Part shown: piece after piece, positions 21,428 through 31,562 of the stretch
How the letters are laid out: each line of letters begins with the position of its first letter
How positions within the stretch are numbered: the stretch's first letter is position 1
DNA from: Aureobasidium sp. EXF-3400
Taxonomy: Eukaryota; Ascomycota; Dothideomycetes; Dothideales; Saccotheciaceae
Length of the DNA stretch: 64,000 nt
Direction of reading: 5' to 3'
Assembly (NCBI GenBank): GCA_024195585.1
Contig: SWBL01000148.1
Span: 1 to 64,000 of the forward strand
Notes under the pieces: model-generated
What the model was told of the DNA's origin: nothing
The model's database searches: none
Seen by the model: the letters and a program-made list of their open reading frames with translations, nothing else
Program-made: the position numbers and the translations under genes

Positions 21428-23018
21428 ATGGCTTCGGTCGCTTCCTCTACCGCTAAGGCGGATGCCCAATCGCTCTCGCAACATCTCAACATGCCCACTT
21501 GCAACGCCAGATCACAGCTCAAGAAGAGAGCCAAGAGGAAGCATGAGAGCCTCTCGAGCTCTCTGTGCGCTACCCTCGTTGAGCATCAATTAGGTATACC
21601 TCCACTGACTACACCAAGCCCTGATACGAGCAGAAGCAATGCTGACCTATCCCAGGCCTGTCGATCAACGTCCTCATGCTCCTCGTTTTAACCCACGTCT
21701 GTTTTCCGAGCCTCCGATCCTCGACGATCCAATACTTCACCCTGTCCTACTACGATGCTCAAACCGGTCTCTACAACCCCGGTTGGCAGGACCTGAAGTT
21801 CGTCTCGCTCTGCATTATCGTCTTCACCGCTCTTCGCGCAGCCGCCATGGACTACGCCCTGGTCCCAATGGCCAGAAAATGTGGTATTCACAAGAAGAAA
21901 GCCACCATTCGCTTTGCCGAGCAAGCTTGGTTGGTTCTGTACTACGCTACCTTCTGGTCCCTCGGAACTGTGCGTATCACCGCAAACCTACCATATTGTG
22001 TGCTGCAGTAGCTAACACAAAAACCAGTATCTCGTATACGAATCCGAATACTTTAACAACCTGCCCGCAATGTGGTCAGCTTTCCCGACACGCTCCATGA
22101 CTGGTCTTTTCAAACTCTACTATCTCGCTCAATTCGGCTTCTGGTTGCAACAGATTATGGTCATCAATGTGGAAGAGCGCAGAAAGGACCATTGGCAAAT
22201 GTTCACCCACCACATCATCACATGCCTGCTCTTGATTGGTAGCTACGGCTACTATCAGACCAAGGTCGGCAATGTCATCTTGTGTCTGATGGATGTCGTC
22301 GATTTGGTTTTCCCTGTAAGTTTTACACACCCCGAAACATTCTTGCTAAGTGCTGACGATTGCTGTGCAGATTGCAAAGCTGCTCAAGTACATGGGCATG
22401 CAAACCGCTTGCGATATTGCCTTCGGTGTTTTCATGCTTTCGTGGTTCGTCGCCAGACACGTCTTCTACCTCGCCGTCTGCTGGTCCATTTACGCCGATG
22501 TTCCCGTCGAAATGCCCTACGGATGCTACAATGCCGTGACTGGCGTCAAAACCTCCGAGGATGGTGGCAACGAAGTCCTCTCGAATGTGCTGCACGCTTA
22601 CACCAGCGGCAACGCCGACGTATGCTTCAACGAGAAGATCCACTACGGCTTCTTAGGCCTGTTACTCGCCCTCCAAGTCATTACAATCATCTGGTTCGGC
22701 ATGATCTGCCGCGTCGCATACCGCGTGGTCTTGGGCAAAGGAGCCGACGATACCCGTTCAGATGACGAGGAAGAAGAAGAGGAAGAGGAGGAAGATACCC
22801 TGGAGACCATCAGAGATTTCTCTACAAAGGAGCCCGAGTTGCGATTGGCACCGCAAGAGGAAGAGGTGGGCGTTGAGAGCCTACGATTCACACGCAGACC
22901 CAGCCCAGCGGCTAAGCGAACCTCTGATAAGCCCCGTGCAAGCGGTATCAGTATACCCGGCAACCACAAGGATCTTCTGGGCCGCATCGGCTGCGATAAG
23001 CCAGCAGGCGGGTCTTGA
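21428..23018 (+). CDS. LAG1: Ceramide synthase (Lag1/Lac1, TLC domain)
   Basis: Four exons (21428..21593, 21656..21969, 22028..22315, 22371..23018) give 471 residues. The TLC/Lag1 domain is clear: RKDHWQMFTHHIITCLLLIG with the paired His needed for activity, then CLMDVVDLVFP and IAKLLKYMGMQTACD. Six to eight hydrophobic segments are visible. The enzyme joins acyl-CoA to a sphingoid base in the ER to make (dihydro)ceramide. The C-terminal cytosolic tail has a run of about 12 acidic residues (SDDEEEEEEE), the place where yeast Lag1/Lac1 are phosphorylated by CK2, followed by a basic tail. An unusual inserted loop with YGCYNAVTGVKTSEDGGNE lies before the last membrane segment, as in other filamentous fungi. 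Confidence 0.95.
22759..22797 (+). repeat. GAA/GAG trinucleotide run in LAG1
   Basis: A purine-only run of GAA, GAG and GAC codons coding for the acidic tail of the ceramide synthase. It is a likely site of length variation between strains. Confidence 0.7.
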
Positions 23019-23751
23019 GAGTTTGCTCTGTCTGCTTATATCCCTGTTTCAGCATTTCTCAGTCTTTTCATGTTCGGATGTTTTTGTTCTTTTGGAGTTT
23101 CTCTTTCCATCATGGTTATGTTTTTCTGTTTTCTATTTCAAGCCTTTCGAGACGGGACTTCACATTTTCGTTTCATGACAGTACGATGCATCATGGTTCA
23201 TATATCTTAGATGGTTGTCAACCTTCATCAAAGATAGAAGGTGGCCTTGTTACGAAAAGTAGAAGAAAAAAGGTGATGCGGAACTCATCATACTAGAACC
23301 CTATATTTTTACGAAAGAATGAAAAAAAGATATTCACAGAATAACAATCTCACTTTGCACAAAGTGACACTATTCCTCAACCCGAATGACTGTGTTCATG
23401 AAAGAAATTATATGAGTTTCTAAGAATCGCAACCGCCGAGAAACAGGAGGAAGCCAATTAAGCACAAAAGGACAGAAAAAAATCAGTTGCAATCATTATC
23501 CCCAGCTATTCGTAGCAAAAGAAGAAGGAGCTCGTGAATGTGTATCGATTCGCCATGCTGTTCGTTTCATGTCGTTAAGGGGGCGTAGTATCTGCTGCTG
23601 CTGAAAGCCGCCATGCCATTGCGTTTTGAATCAAAAAGGAAGACAGAGCAAAAAGAAGAAAAGGAGCCAGAAAGAAACACGATGGAAAGCCTCCTGAGAG
23701 CAAAGCAACAAAAGTCCTAGCCAAAAGCAAGAGTCGTATGGCGAGGCTTAC
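23019..23751. other. Convergent intergenic region, no gene seen
   Basis: 733 bp between two stop codons. It is A-rich and T-rich on alternate stretches, consistent with two 3' UTRs. No credible ORF. Confidence 0.5.
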
Positions 23752-25752
23752 TTAACGGTACCTGCCTGATCGCTTCGAGTCGTAGATGACCTCTCGTTCG
23801 TAGATGCGCTCATCGTACTTGGAACGAGGTTTTGCAGGTGGCGAGCGAGGCTTAGGGGGTGGCAGTCGTTCGAGTTGTTCGCGCTCCCATTCGATCTCGC
23901 GAATACGGTCACGACGTTCGCGACGGATATCTTCAGAGAGCTCAACAAGTTGAAGGACGTTTTCCTGTATTGCGAATGTTAGCATGAATGTCTTGTCCGT
24001 GGTTGTTCGAAAACGTACGTATTTGAGGTATTCCATGACGTAGAAGAAGTGTTCAGAGTCTTCGTATTGATAACCCATCTCCTCGATAGCCTCTTTGATG
24101 ACCAGGTCTTTGGTGACTTCGGTCCACATGTCTTTGGTGACTTTACGTTTCTCCTCTTTGCGCTCGGGTGCGGGACCACCAGGACCAAAGTCGGTTATGA
24201 ACTCTTCGTCAGCGGTGTAAAACTTGCTCCTTCTGGATCCATTGTATTGCTGCCAGGTGATGTCTTGTCGACCACCTCCCAGACCATCCATCTGGACTCT
24301 TCTGGTACCGGGAGGGACGTCGACTAATCCCCAATCGCGGGTTGCGCCATTGTGTGCTTCGCCCATATAGCCACGCTCGAGTGCTTTGCGGTTGTAGTAT
24401 TCGGCTTCGGCAGCGATCTCGTCATCATAGCGACGTTGAGGTGCAGAGACTGAGCGAGAGCGTGTCAGCTCAACATTGCGGTCCATCTCAGGTTCACGTG
24501 GACGTGCTGGGCGAGAAACTTCACGCTCGAAGGTGATGTTCTCGTCGTAACCTCCATTACGAGTGTTGCGTCTGCGAATCTCAATCTCAAGACTCTCGTC
24601 CCTGGGTGCAGGAGGAGGACTGGGTGGTGCTGGGGGAGGACTGGGTTCAGGTGAGCGGGCTCGTTCCACGCCATGGTCGATGTGTCTGTGATGCGTAATG
24701 ATTTCCTGAATGATAGGCGGGCGGACAATGGGCTCTGGTGGCGGTGGTGGCATGGGCTCAGGAGAAGGCTCTCTGACTGGTTCGGGGCTTGGCTCGCGAG
24801 GAACGGATCTCTCTCGTCTTCTTATGATGATCTCTTCCCTTTCGTCTCTCACGGGAGGAGGAGAGGCGCGTTCATGCTCGCGGCGACAGATGATGATCTC
24901 TTCGCGTTCGTCTCTTGGAGGTGGTGGAGGAGAAGGCTCGCGACGTCTGAATAGCCATTCTTCTCTTTCGCGAGCCACCGGACCTGGACTGCGTCTACGA
25001 GGAGGTGGTAGACTGCGCTCACGCTCACGTATACTGATTTCTTCTCTTTCCACGTTGCGTACACTGCGGGCTGGAGGAGGTGGAGAGCGTGTTTCTTCGT
25101 GGCGGTAGATGAACTCTTCGTCGGCGACTTCTGATCTCGCAGCTTCGGAGCGAGGAGGTCGACGGTCTCCAGCACCCCTGCGAAAGACTATATCGGGAGG
25201 AGGGCCTCGAGGTGGCTCCGGGTCTCTTTCTCGCTCTGGTTCTCTTCTGCGAATCAAGATATCCGTCTCTTCGACCTCCCCACGATCTCTCTGCCTGGGA
25301 GGACGTGACTGGTCACGCTCACCACGTCTAATGATGATCTCTTCGCGCTCGACATCTCTCGGATCCCTCGAAGGTGGTGGCCGCTCTCGAGGTTCATTCC
25401 TGCGTTCCCTGATCACAAGCTCATCCCTCTCAACTCTTTCTGGAGGGCCACCTCTACGCGACATGGTGTCTGGGTCTCTACGGGAGACATAGTCGGCATA
25501 GTCGTCGGGCTCGCGGTTCTTAACCACGAGTGGGCCAGCGTTCGTTCGTCCATAATCATCGTGGAGGAAGTCTGGAAGTTTTGCGCCGCGGGTGCTTCGG
25601 CGATCGCTCACGACGGTTTCCGGGCGGTCGGCATAGCGAGTACGGTTGATGTCGACTTCGATGTCCTCATAGTTGCGCGCCGGTCGAGGTCTGGTATAGG
25701 GATCGCGCTCACGGTCATCGTAGACATCAGGAGCAGGATAACGCCGAGACAT
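23752..25752 (-). CDS. Arg/Glu-rich repeat protein with C-terminal DUF8035-like domain
   Basis: The frame is open for 666 codons from the ATG at 25752, but an intron (24018..23965, 54 nt, donor gtacgt, branch gctaac, acceptor atacag) very likely lies inside it, with no stop and a length divisible by three. Spliced, the protein is 648 residues and joins HFFYVMEYLKY directly to ENVLQLVELSEDIRRERR, the pattern I know from fungal proteins labelled DUF8035. Residues about 105-395 contain around ten degenerate repeats of 25-35 residues centred on EREEIIIRRRE-type cores separated by Pro-rich spacers. The C-terminal part has WTEVTKDLVIKEAIEEMGYQ and a basic tail. No function is known to me; nuclear or cytoplasmic scaffold is a guess from composition. 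Confidence 0.8.
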   Translation of the reverse strand: MSRRYPAPDVYDDRERDPYTRPRPARNYEDIEVDINRTRYADRPETVVSDRRSTRGAKLPDFLHDDYGRTNAGPLVVKNREPDDYADYVSRRDPDTMSRRGGPPERVERDELVIRERRNEPRERPPPSRDPRDVEREEIIIRRGERDQSRPPRQRDRGEVEETDILIRRREPERERDPEPPRGPPPDIVFRRGAGDRRPPRSEAARSEVADEEFIYRHEETRSPPPPARSVRNVEREEISIRERERSLPPPRRRSPGPVAREREEWLFRRREPSPPPPPRDEREEIIICRREHERASPPPVRDEREEIIIRRRERSVPREPSPEPVREPSPEPMPPPPPEPIVRPPIIQEIITHHRHIDHGVERARSPEPSPPPAPPSPPPAPRDESLEIEIRRRNTRNGGYDENITFEREVSRPARPREPEMDRNVELTRSRSVSAPQRRYDDEIAAEAEYYNRKALERGYMGEAHNGATRDWGLVDVPPGTRRVQMDGLGGGRQDITWQQYNGSRRSKFYTADEEFITDFGPGGPAPERKEEKRKVTKDMWTEVTKDLVIKEAIEEMGYQYEDSEHFFYVMEYLKYVRFRTTTDKTFMLTFAIQENVLQLVELSEDIRRERRDRIREIEWEREQLERLPPPKPRSPPAKPRSKYDERIYEREVIYDSKRSGRYR
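24565..25430 (-). repeat. Degenerate protein repeat array (EREEIIIRR cores)
   Basis: Roughly ten units coding for cores such as VERDELVIRERR, VEREEIIIRRGER, EREEWLFRRREP, EREEIIICRREH, EREEIIIRRRER and SLEIEIRRRN. Spacers are Pro/Arg/Ser-rich. At DNA level the plus strand shows recurring gatgatctcttc-like tracts. Confidence 0.75.
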
Positions 25753-26824
25753 GACGGGGTGTTGGCTCGTCGCCGGGACGTTTTGAAACGGTCAGAAAGT
25801 GAACCTGAACTGACGAGTCAAGCCCAACGTGGGGAAATGTCAAAACCCACAAGCGACGAGAGGGCAGAGCGATGCACAAGCAGGCACTCCGAGGGCGAGA
25901 AGCAGAGTCGTCACACGAGAGCTGCTAACTCGGTGAGCGGGAAACAGACGACCAGAACCTGGAACAGTGGAACTGGAGAGGCTGGTGGGTGGTGGGGGCC
26001 ATTCGTTTGTGGCTGCAGATTGGTGCCCAAGCGTCTGCACACTTGACGTATTGCTCTACATCTTGATTTTGGCCTTGAAGACGAGTGCTGAGGGCCATAG
26101 TCATCCAACTGAAGATCTCAGTGATAGTGCAAGAAATCTACATGACTTTGTGCATTCTCATAGGTACATATCGAACTAATCCTCACGAGGAAAGAACCAG
26201 ATGTTTATTAGTCCCATCGAACCCTCTTTAGCTCGAGCATAAGTCTTGCTCTTCTATGGTCCTACTACAACATATCTAAGCACTAAGCTGAGCATTCTAT
26301 ACGGAACAAGAAGTGTCCTCGTACCTATACAACGTGGAATGGCTTTCTGTCAAACCAAGGCTTGTTTCTTGGTCGAAGGGTCGAGCCTTCCCGAACTGGT
26401 GTGGGGCTATCCCGCAACCTTCTTGTTTCAGCACAGGTCATCTCTAACGTTGACAACAGACGACAACGCAACACCTCATACTCTCAAACGATATCTTATC
26501 CTTCCACTTCCCAATAACAACGTTTCTCTTGGTACAATATAGATCAAATTCGGTGATTCACAAAAGCACTAAACTCTCAACTCGATCATCCCACAACGCT
26601 TGTGACTGCCTAGTGGCATGTGATTCAGGGTCATCTACTGCCCCGGATATCTGGACTATCTATCAAACAGCATCACAGTGTCTTTGATATTGGCATCCCA
26701 ACCTCTTTTGGAGCCGATCAGACCTCTATGGAATGCTCATGAATCATAATCCTGTGTCGACCCAACTTCCAAATAGGAGCACCCAACACACGCTCTAGTA
26801 GCACGGTCAATACCTTACTCAGAC
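25753..26824. other. Divergent intergenic region, no gene seen
   Basis: 1072 bp between the DUF8035-like and PROPPIN start codons. It holds both promoters. Small frames on each strand show no domain or conserved pattern. Confidence 0.5.
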
Positions 26825-28347
26825 ATGGACACTCGACGTCCCATCAAGGATTCTGCCGAGCCAAAGGTGCTGTCAGTAGCCTTCAACAACGACTGTACTA
26901 GATTCGTCTGCGGTTTGGATGATGGCCTGAGAAGTGTGTACCTAGATCCGATCTCACTACAACAGGCAAGAGCTGACCATACTCTATAGTATTCCGTGCC
27001 AAGGACTGTATAAGGACAATCAAGGAAGGCATGTCAGCGCTTTCGTATTGATAGAATATATATCTGACTTCCATTAGCACCTAGGCCCGGACATGGTCTC
27101 GCCATCGTAGAAGCTTTGGATGATAGATATGCGGCCTTGGTGGGTGGCGGAAGGTTGCCAAACTCATCGCCTAACAAGGTATGTTCAGACTACGCGTTAA
27201 GACTATATATACTGACCGAATCAAGCTTGAGTTCTGGGACCTCGTCGAGAAGAAAAGGTTAAAAGAGCTTAACTTTGGCGAATCCATCATCGCCATTCGA
27301 GTAACCACCAAATACTGCATTGTCGTTCTGGTGGATCGAAGCATATCTCTTGAGTACACCAAAGATCCTGAAACTGGTTCATTCAACCTAGCTACGGTCA
27401 AAGCACTGTATCGGACCGCAAAGAATCCTTACGGTCTTTGCTGCATCAGAGGTGACACGTTAGCGCTGCCAGGAGAGACACCCGGACAAGTCCAGGTTTT
27501 GACGTTATCTTCGAAGGACAAGAAAGTCTTCAAGGCTCACGAGCAATCTCTGAGACAGATGGCTATGAGTAGAGACGGCAACATCATCGCCACAGCTAGT
27601 CAACAAGGCACAATCATTCGCATCTTCAGCACCACAGACCCAACCAAATCTACCGAATTGCGTCGAGGCCTAGAATCTGCATCGATATGGGGCCTTGCCT
27701 TCTCACCCTCAGCACATTTCATCGCCTCTACTTCTGACAAGGGCACCTTACATATCTGGGACCTTCGTGCTCCAAGAGCACCAGAAGAGCGTATCCGACA
27801 GGCACCCGAACAAAGGAAACGTAACTCTCTCAGCCGCGTCAACCACGACTACGATACGATATCTCACGCTTCCGGATCTTCATCACCACTCCCTGGCGCT
27901 GTGACTACAGCAGCAGGAGGATACATGTTACCTCCACCAGACCTCCGTCACGCGCCACCTGCCACCGCACCTTCACTCACCTCGATCTTTAGCGGTATGG
28001 CTAAAGGTACAAGATCATCCACATCTATCGAGTTTACCATTGGCTCGGATCCACCAAATTGGCAAGGACAGCCGCGTTACACAAACACAACACTTCCTAA
28101 CGGGCAAACTGCCAAGCTCAAGGTGGACAACGTGGCTGTGCCGGGTAGGCCAGATGGTAAGCCTCCGAAAGGAGTGATTGCTTGGGATCCAGAAGGCGGA
28201 GACAGGAGATTGTGGGTTGTAGAAGGTGGAGCAGATGCTAGATGGGAGGTGTTTGAACTGGCAGATGACTTGACCACAGGCGGCGTCAGGGTTGCAAATA
28301 CTGGGTTCAGAAACTACCTTACCAGGCAGTTTCCCGAGAGGAGTTGA
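26825..28347 (+). CDS. HSV2: PROPPIN beta-propeller, phosphoinositide binding (Hsv2/WIPI3-4 type)
   Basis: Four exons (26825..26933, 26990..27028, 27078..27178, 27226..28347) give 456 residues. Intron 2 uses a GC donor (gaag|gcatgt); any GT donor nearby would create a stop. WD-like blades run from VLSVAFNNDCTRFVCGLDDG to about residue 270. The lipid-binding motif is present as LRRG (residues about 228-231, in STELRRGLESASIW), preceded by ASQQGTIIRIFSTTDPTKS, which is typical of Hsv2/Atg21-type members where Atg18 has FRRG. Such proteins bind PI3P and PI(3,5)P2 through two sites and act in autophagy (micronucleophagy in yeast) at endosomes and vacuole. A longer Pro/Ser-rich insertion and a final GDRRLWVVEGGADARWEVFE blade follow. 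Confidence 0.9.
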
Positions 28348-28499
28348 GAGCGATTGGGAGCTATATAGCCAACAATCAAGTCAGACGAGCTTATGAATTG
28401 TGATGGCCGTGATGCCCTGGTTTGTGCTACGTTCCAAGGCATTCGTTTCGATTGTGCATCAAGAATTTCAATTCTTTTTTCGGGTCTTCTCTATCGAAT

Positions 28500-30168
28500 C
28501 TACACACCAGCATCTCTCGTAGGTCGTGGACTATTTTGAGCACTATTGGCACCTCTTCCACCTTTCATCAAGCTCGCAAAGTAGGCTTCCAAGTTCTCAG
28601 TCGGCAAGTCTTTGGCAGTATCTTGCGTTGTACCATTTGATGACGCAGGAGCCGGCGATTGAGGACTAAACGGCGTTGTGATACCAGCTGGGCTCGGCGA
28701 TGCAACAGGTTTATTGCGTTCCTGTAGAGTCAAATATCAGTAAGTTGTTCGAGAAAGGAGTAGAGGGAGAGTCATTGTGTACCTTTAAACGTCTCAGCAC
28801 TTCATCGGCATCGTATTGGATACCACCCATATTGAATTGAACGGGACCCACGTGCTCAGCCATCGCTCTGGAGCCTGAGTCGTCTGTGGATGAATGTGAC
28901 GGTGTACTAGGTCCATTAGCCACACGACGGGCTTCACGAGCTTTCTTCGCTGCTTCATCTTCTGCGCGATAACGATCTAGACTTTCTGCTTGAGCGGCCA
29001 GGAAAGTTTGATCAGGTGTGCATTCCACTTCTAGCTTCGGCTGTGAAGGAGCAGGTGGATGTGGGTTTTGGATCTGTTGTTCGTAGAGAGAGATTGTGGT
29101 GTCTTGGTCTGAGGGAAGCGAGAGTTCTGCTCCGCCTGTGGTTTGGGCTTCGGGTGTAGAGGGTAGAGTTGGAGAAGAGGGAGAGGAGGGTAGGTCTTGG
29201 ATTTCTACGCCCCAGGCACGGCTGATGCCTTCGACGTCGAAGCCTTCGCGCAGCACACGGATCTTGCCCCAACTGTCCCAGCCTGGCGGTACGAGGACTC
29301 TGTCGCGGTCGACGACGTTGTGTTTTGGTGGGCCGTCGGGTGAAGTGTTGACATCTAGGGCGTGGTGGACGAGGGGTTGTAATGAGCCTGGCTGCGCGGG
29401 CATTGTGTAAACGAGACCGGCGCCATGTTTGAGCAGAACTGTCCGTAGGAACTGAAGGATGTAATCGAAGTGTGCCTCACGATATCCACGCTCTTTCTCC
29501 AGAGATTCGATGTGCTGAGCATTCTGGCAGACAACCAGGAGGGGTAGGCCTAGTGGGTCATCGTGCTCGCCTGGACCCAGAGGAAGGGGTGTGTGGTTGT
29601 CGGTCATACTCGTGGCAGTATCACGATGGCGGCGTTGTTGACTCGCAGCCATGTTTTCTTGTAGAGCGACTTGAGCAGATTCGTCGAGCGAGGAAGTTAC
29701 AAGATTGAGCAGGCGGACCCATTGGCGCAGAGTGTGAATAAAGTCCCATGGTTTTGCCCAATCGAGGAGAATGACGGCAGCGGTATTAGGGATGGCTTGA
29801 GGAGTGAGGAGGCGGGCGAGTAGGGGCGCATATTGCTTGTCAGGAGTGCTCAGGGTGTGTAGCGACAAGCGAGCAACCATGTCGTCGTGATCCGTGTCGA
29901 GGAGATTTTGATAGGTATAGCCCAGTCCAAAGCGAGTAGCGAGAACAGGAGTGGCATTCTTCTGGTCGGGTTTCCTTAGGCGAGTCGTCTTTTGTTGCTG
30001 CTGCTGTGCCAGAGAATCGACAAAGTCGCGCTGAGAATCGATGGAGCCGCCCAGGACGATCAACTTCTTGTCGGGCAGCCTCTTGCCGCTGGCCACCTTG
30101 TCCAGCAGGGTGGACCACATGTCCTGTTCGCTGCTTCCCGGCCGCGATTTTGACTGAGAGCGCGCCAT
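28500..30168 (-). CDS. Cytoplasmic dynein light intermediate chain
   Basis: Two exons (30168..28783 and 28721..28500) give 535 residues from the ATG of MARSQSKSRP; the frame is open further upstream but only to a GTG. The Ras-like domain spans about residues 15-330, with LPDKKLIVLGGSIDSQRDFV at the P-loop position, TRFGLGYTYQNLLDTD, ILLDWAKPWDF and LPLLVVCQNAQHIESLEKER. The GK(S/T) of a working P-loop is missing, as reported for filamentous-fungal light intermediate chains, so nucleotide binding is not expected. The C-terminal half is disordered with a helix (LEAYFASLMKGGRG) that in the family contacts cargo adaptors. It would link the dynein heavy chain to adaptors for nuclear and endosome transport. 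A Gln run (QQQQQ) lies near residue 58. Confidence 0.9.
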
Positions 30169-30363
30169 GGTCGTGGTTGCTTGCGACGAGAGTGTCGTGT
30201 TTGAGACGGTGTTTACTAGAGCTTCAAGGCGGTCAGGGTCAAGGCCAGGGTCACTCGGGGCTTTATGGGAAACGCCTTTCACATGCCATCAAGGTCTGGA
30301 CTTTTGGAGCGCGGAGCGTCATCGTCAACTTTTTCCCTCCGCGTCCTTCCATCGCACTTCAAA
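30169..30363. promoter_or_regulatory. Compact bidirectional promoter (dynein LIC / IST3)
   Basis: Only 195 bp separate the two divergent start codons, so promoters and leaders must overlap. No TATA box is evident. Confidence 0.55.
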
Positions 30364-31305
30364 ATGAATCAGATCAAGCAGGTCCAGCGCCTCAACGAGC
30401 GCGAACTCGAAAAAGTCGTTCCCTCCAACGCATCCTGGCATACCGACTACCGCGACACAGCCTACATCTACGTCGGCGGCCTCAACCTCGACCTCTCTGA
30501 AGGAGACATCATCACCATCTTCTCACAATATGGCGAGCCCGTCTGGATCCGCCTCATGCGCGACAAGGAAACTGGAAAGAGCAAAGGCTTCTGCTGGCTA
30601 AAGTATGAGGACCAACGGAGCTGCGATCTTGCTGTCGACAATCTCGGCGGCGCAACCGTCATGGGAAAGATGCTCGCTGTCGACCACACAAGATACAAGA
30701 AGCGGGACGATGAGGATGAAGACGAAGGATACGTTGGTCAGGACAAGCAAATCGCCGGTGCAGATGCTGAAGAGTCGGAAGCCGAAGAGGAAGCCAGGCC
30801 TCTAATCAAGGAAGAGCTTGAATTGGCCAAACTCATGCGCGACATGGAAGACGACGACCCCATGAAGGCATATATGATCGAGCAAAAGAAAGAAGAGGTT
30901 GAGAAGGCATTGGCAAAATCGACATCATCAAAGAAACACGACGACTCGCGCCGCGAAAAGAGACACCACCGCTCAAGACGCGACCACGATGAAGACAGAC
31001 ACAGAAGGCACAGAAGAGATTCGTCACGCGACCGTACCGACGACAGACGCGAGCGCAGAGATGATCATCGATCTCACAGACATCACGACCGTTCAGAGTC
31101 TCCCAGGACTGACAGGCATCGCTCTACCAGAGACCATCTTGACTCTCCGCCCAGGCGCGAAAAAGACAGCAGACGAAGAGATTACTCGAGGTCACCTACC
31201 TCTCCAGTCAAAGAACGCGACTACAAACGCAGAGAACGCAGGCGTTCATCTACTCCACGCCGCAGAGACGATTCACGAAGCATATCTCCTGGACCTAGAC
31301 GCTAG
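30364..31305 (+). CDS. IST3: Ist3/Snu17-type RRM splicing factor (RES complex; RBMX2 orthologue)
   Basis: A single exon of 313 residues. The N-terminus MNQIKQVQRLNERELEKVV leading into SWHTDYRDTAYIYVGGLN is diagnostic of Ist3/RBMX2. One RRM spans about residues 32-110, with RNP2 IYVGGL and RNP1 KGFCWLKY, and it runs into the family's MLAVDHTRYKKRDDE extension that binds Bud13. In yeast, Ist3 with Bud13 and Pml1 forms the RES complex of the activated spliceosome, aiding splicing and nuclear retention of pre-mRNA. Residues 200-313 are a basic Arg/Asp/His/Ser-rich tail (RHRR, DRTDDRRERR, SRSPTSP), longer than in yeast and like that of RBMX2. It shares a 195-bp promoter with the dynein light intermediate chain. 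Confidence 0.95.
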   Translation: MNQIKQVQRLNERELEKVVPSNASWHTDYRDTAYIYVGGLNLDLSEGDIITIFSQYGEPVWIRLMRDKETGKSKGFCWLKYEDQRSCDLAVDNLGGATVMGKMLAVDHTRYKKRDDEDEDEGYVGQDKQIAGADAEESEAEEEARPLIKEELELAKLMRDMEDDDPMKAYMIEQKKEEVEKALAKSTSSKKHDDSRREKRHHRSRRDHDEDRHRRHRRDSSRDRTDDRRERRDDHRSHRHHDRSESPRTDRHRSTRDHLDSPPRREKDSRRRDYSRSPTSPVKERDYKRRERRRSSTPRRRDDSRSISPGPRR

Positions 31306-31562
31306 TAACATTGAGCTCTTGTACATATCCAAAGCTACTCTTGACCAACTCTGGCTCGAGCAAAGTAATATGAAATTCGTTTGTTCATCCATTCACTTGC
31401 GCAGTCAACACATGACCGTCGAGGACGAAAATTGTTTCGAATAAGAAGGTTCTGAAGAGTGTACATATATACATGATATCTGATAGAGAGTGACTAAAAC
31501 ATTAACGCTACCTTAAAAACACACAAAAAGCCATAAATTCATCTCAAAAATCCACCACCTCT

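Noticed and set aside
30169..30282. Longer N-terminus for the dynein light intermediate chain
   Set aside because: The extra codons begin at GTG (30282), which is not a normal eukaryotic start; the first ATG is at 30168.
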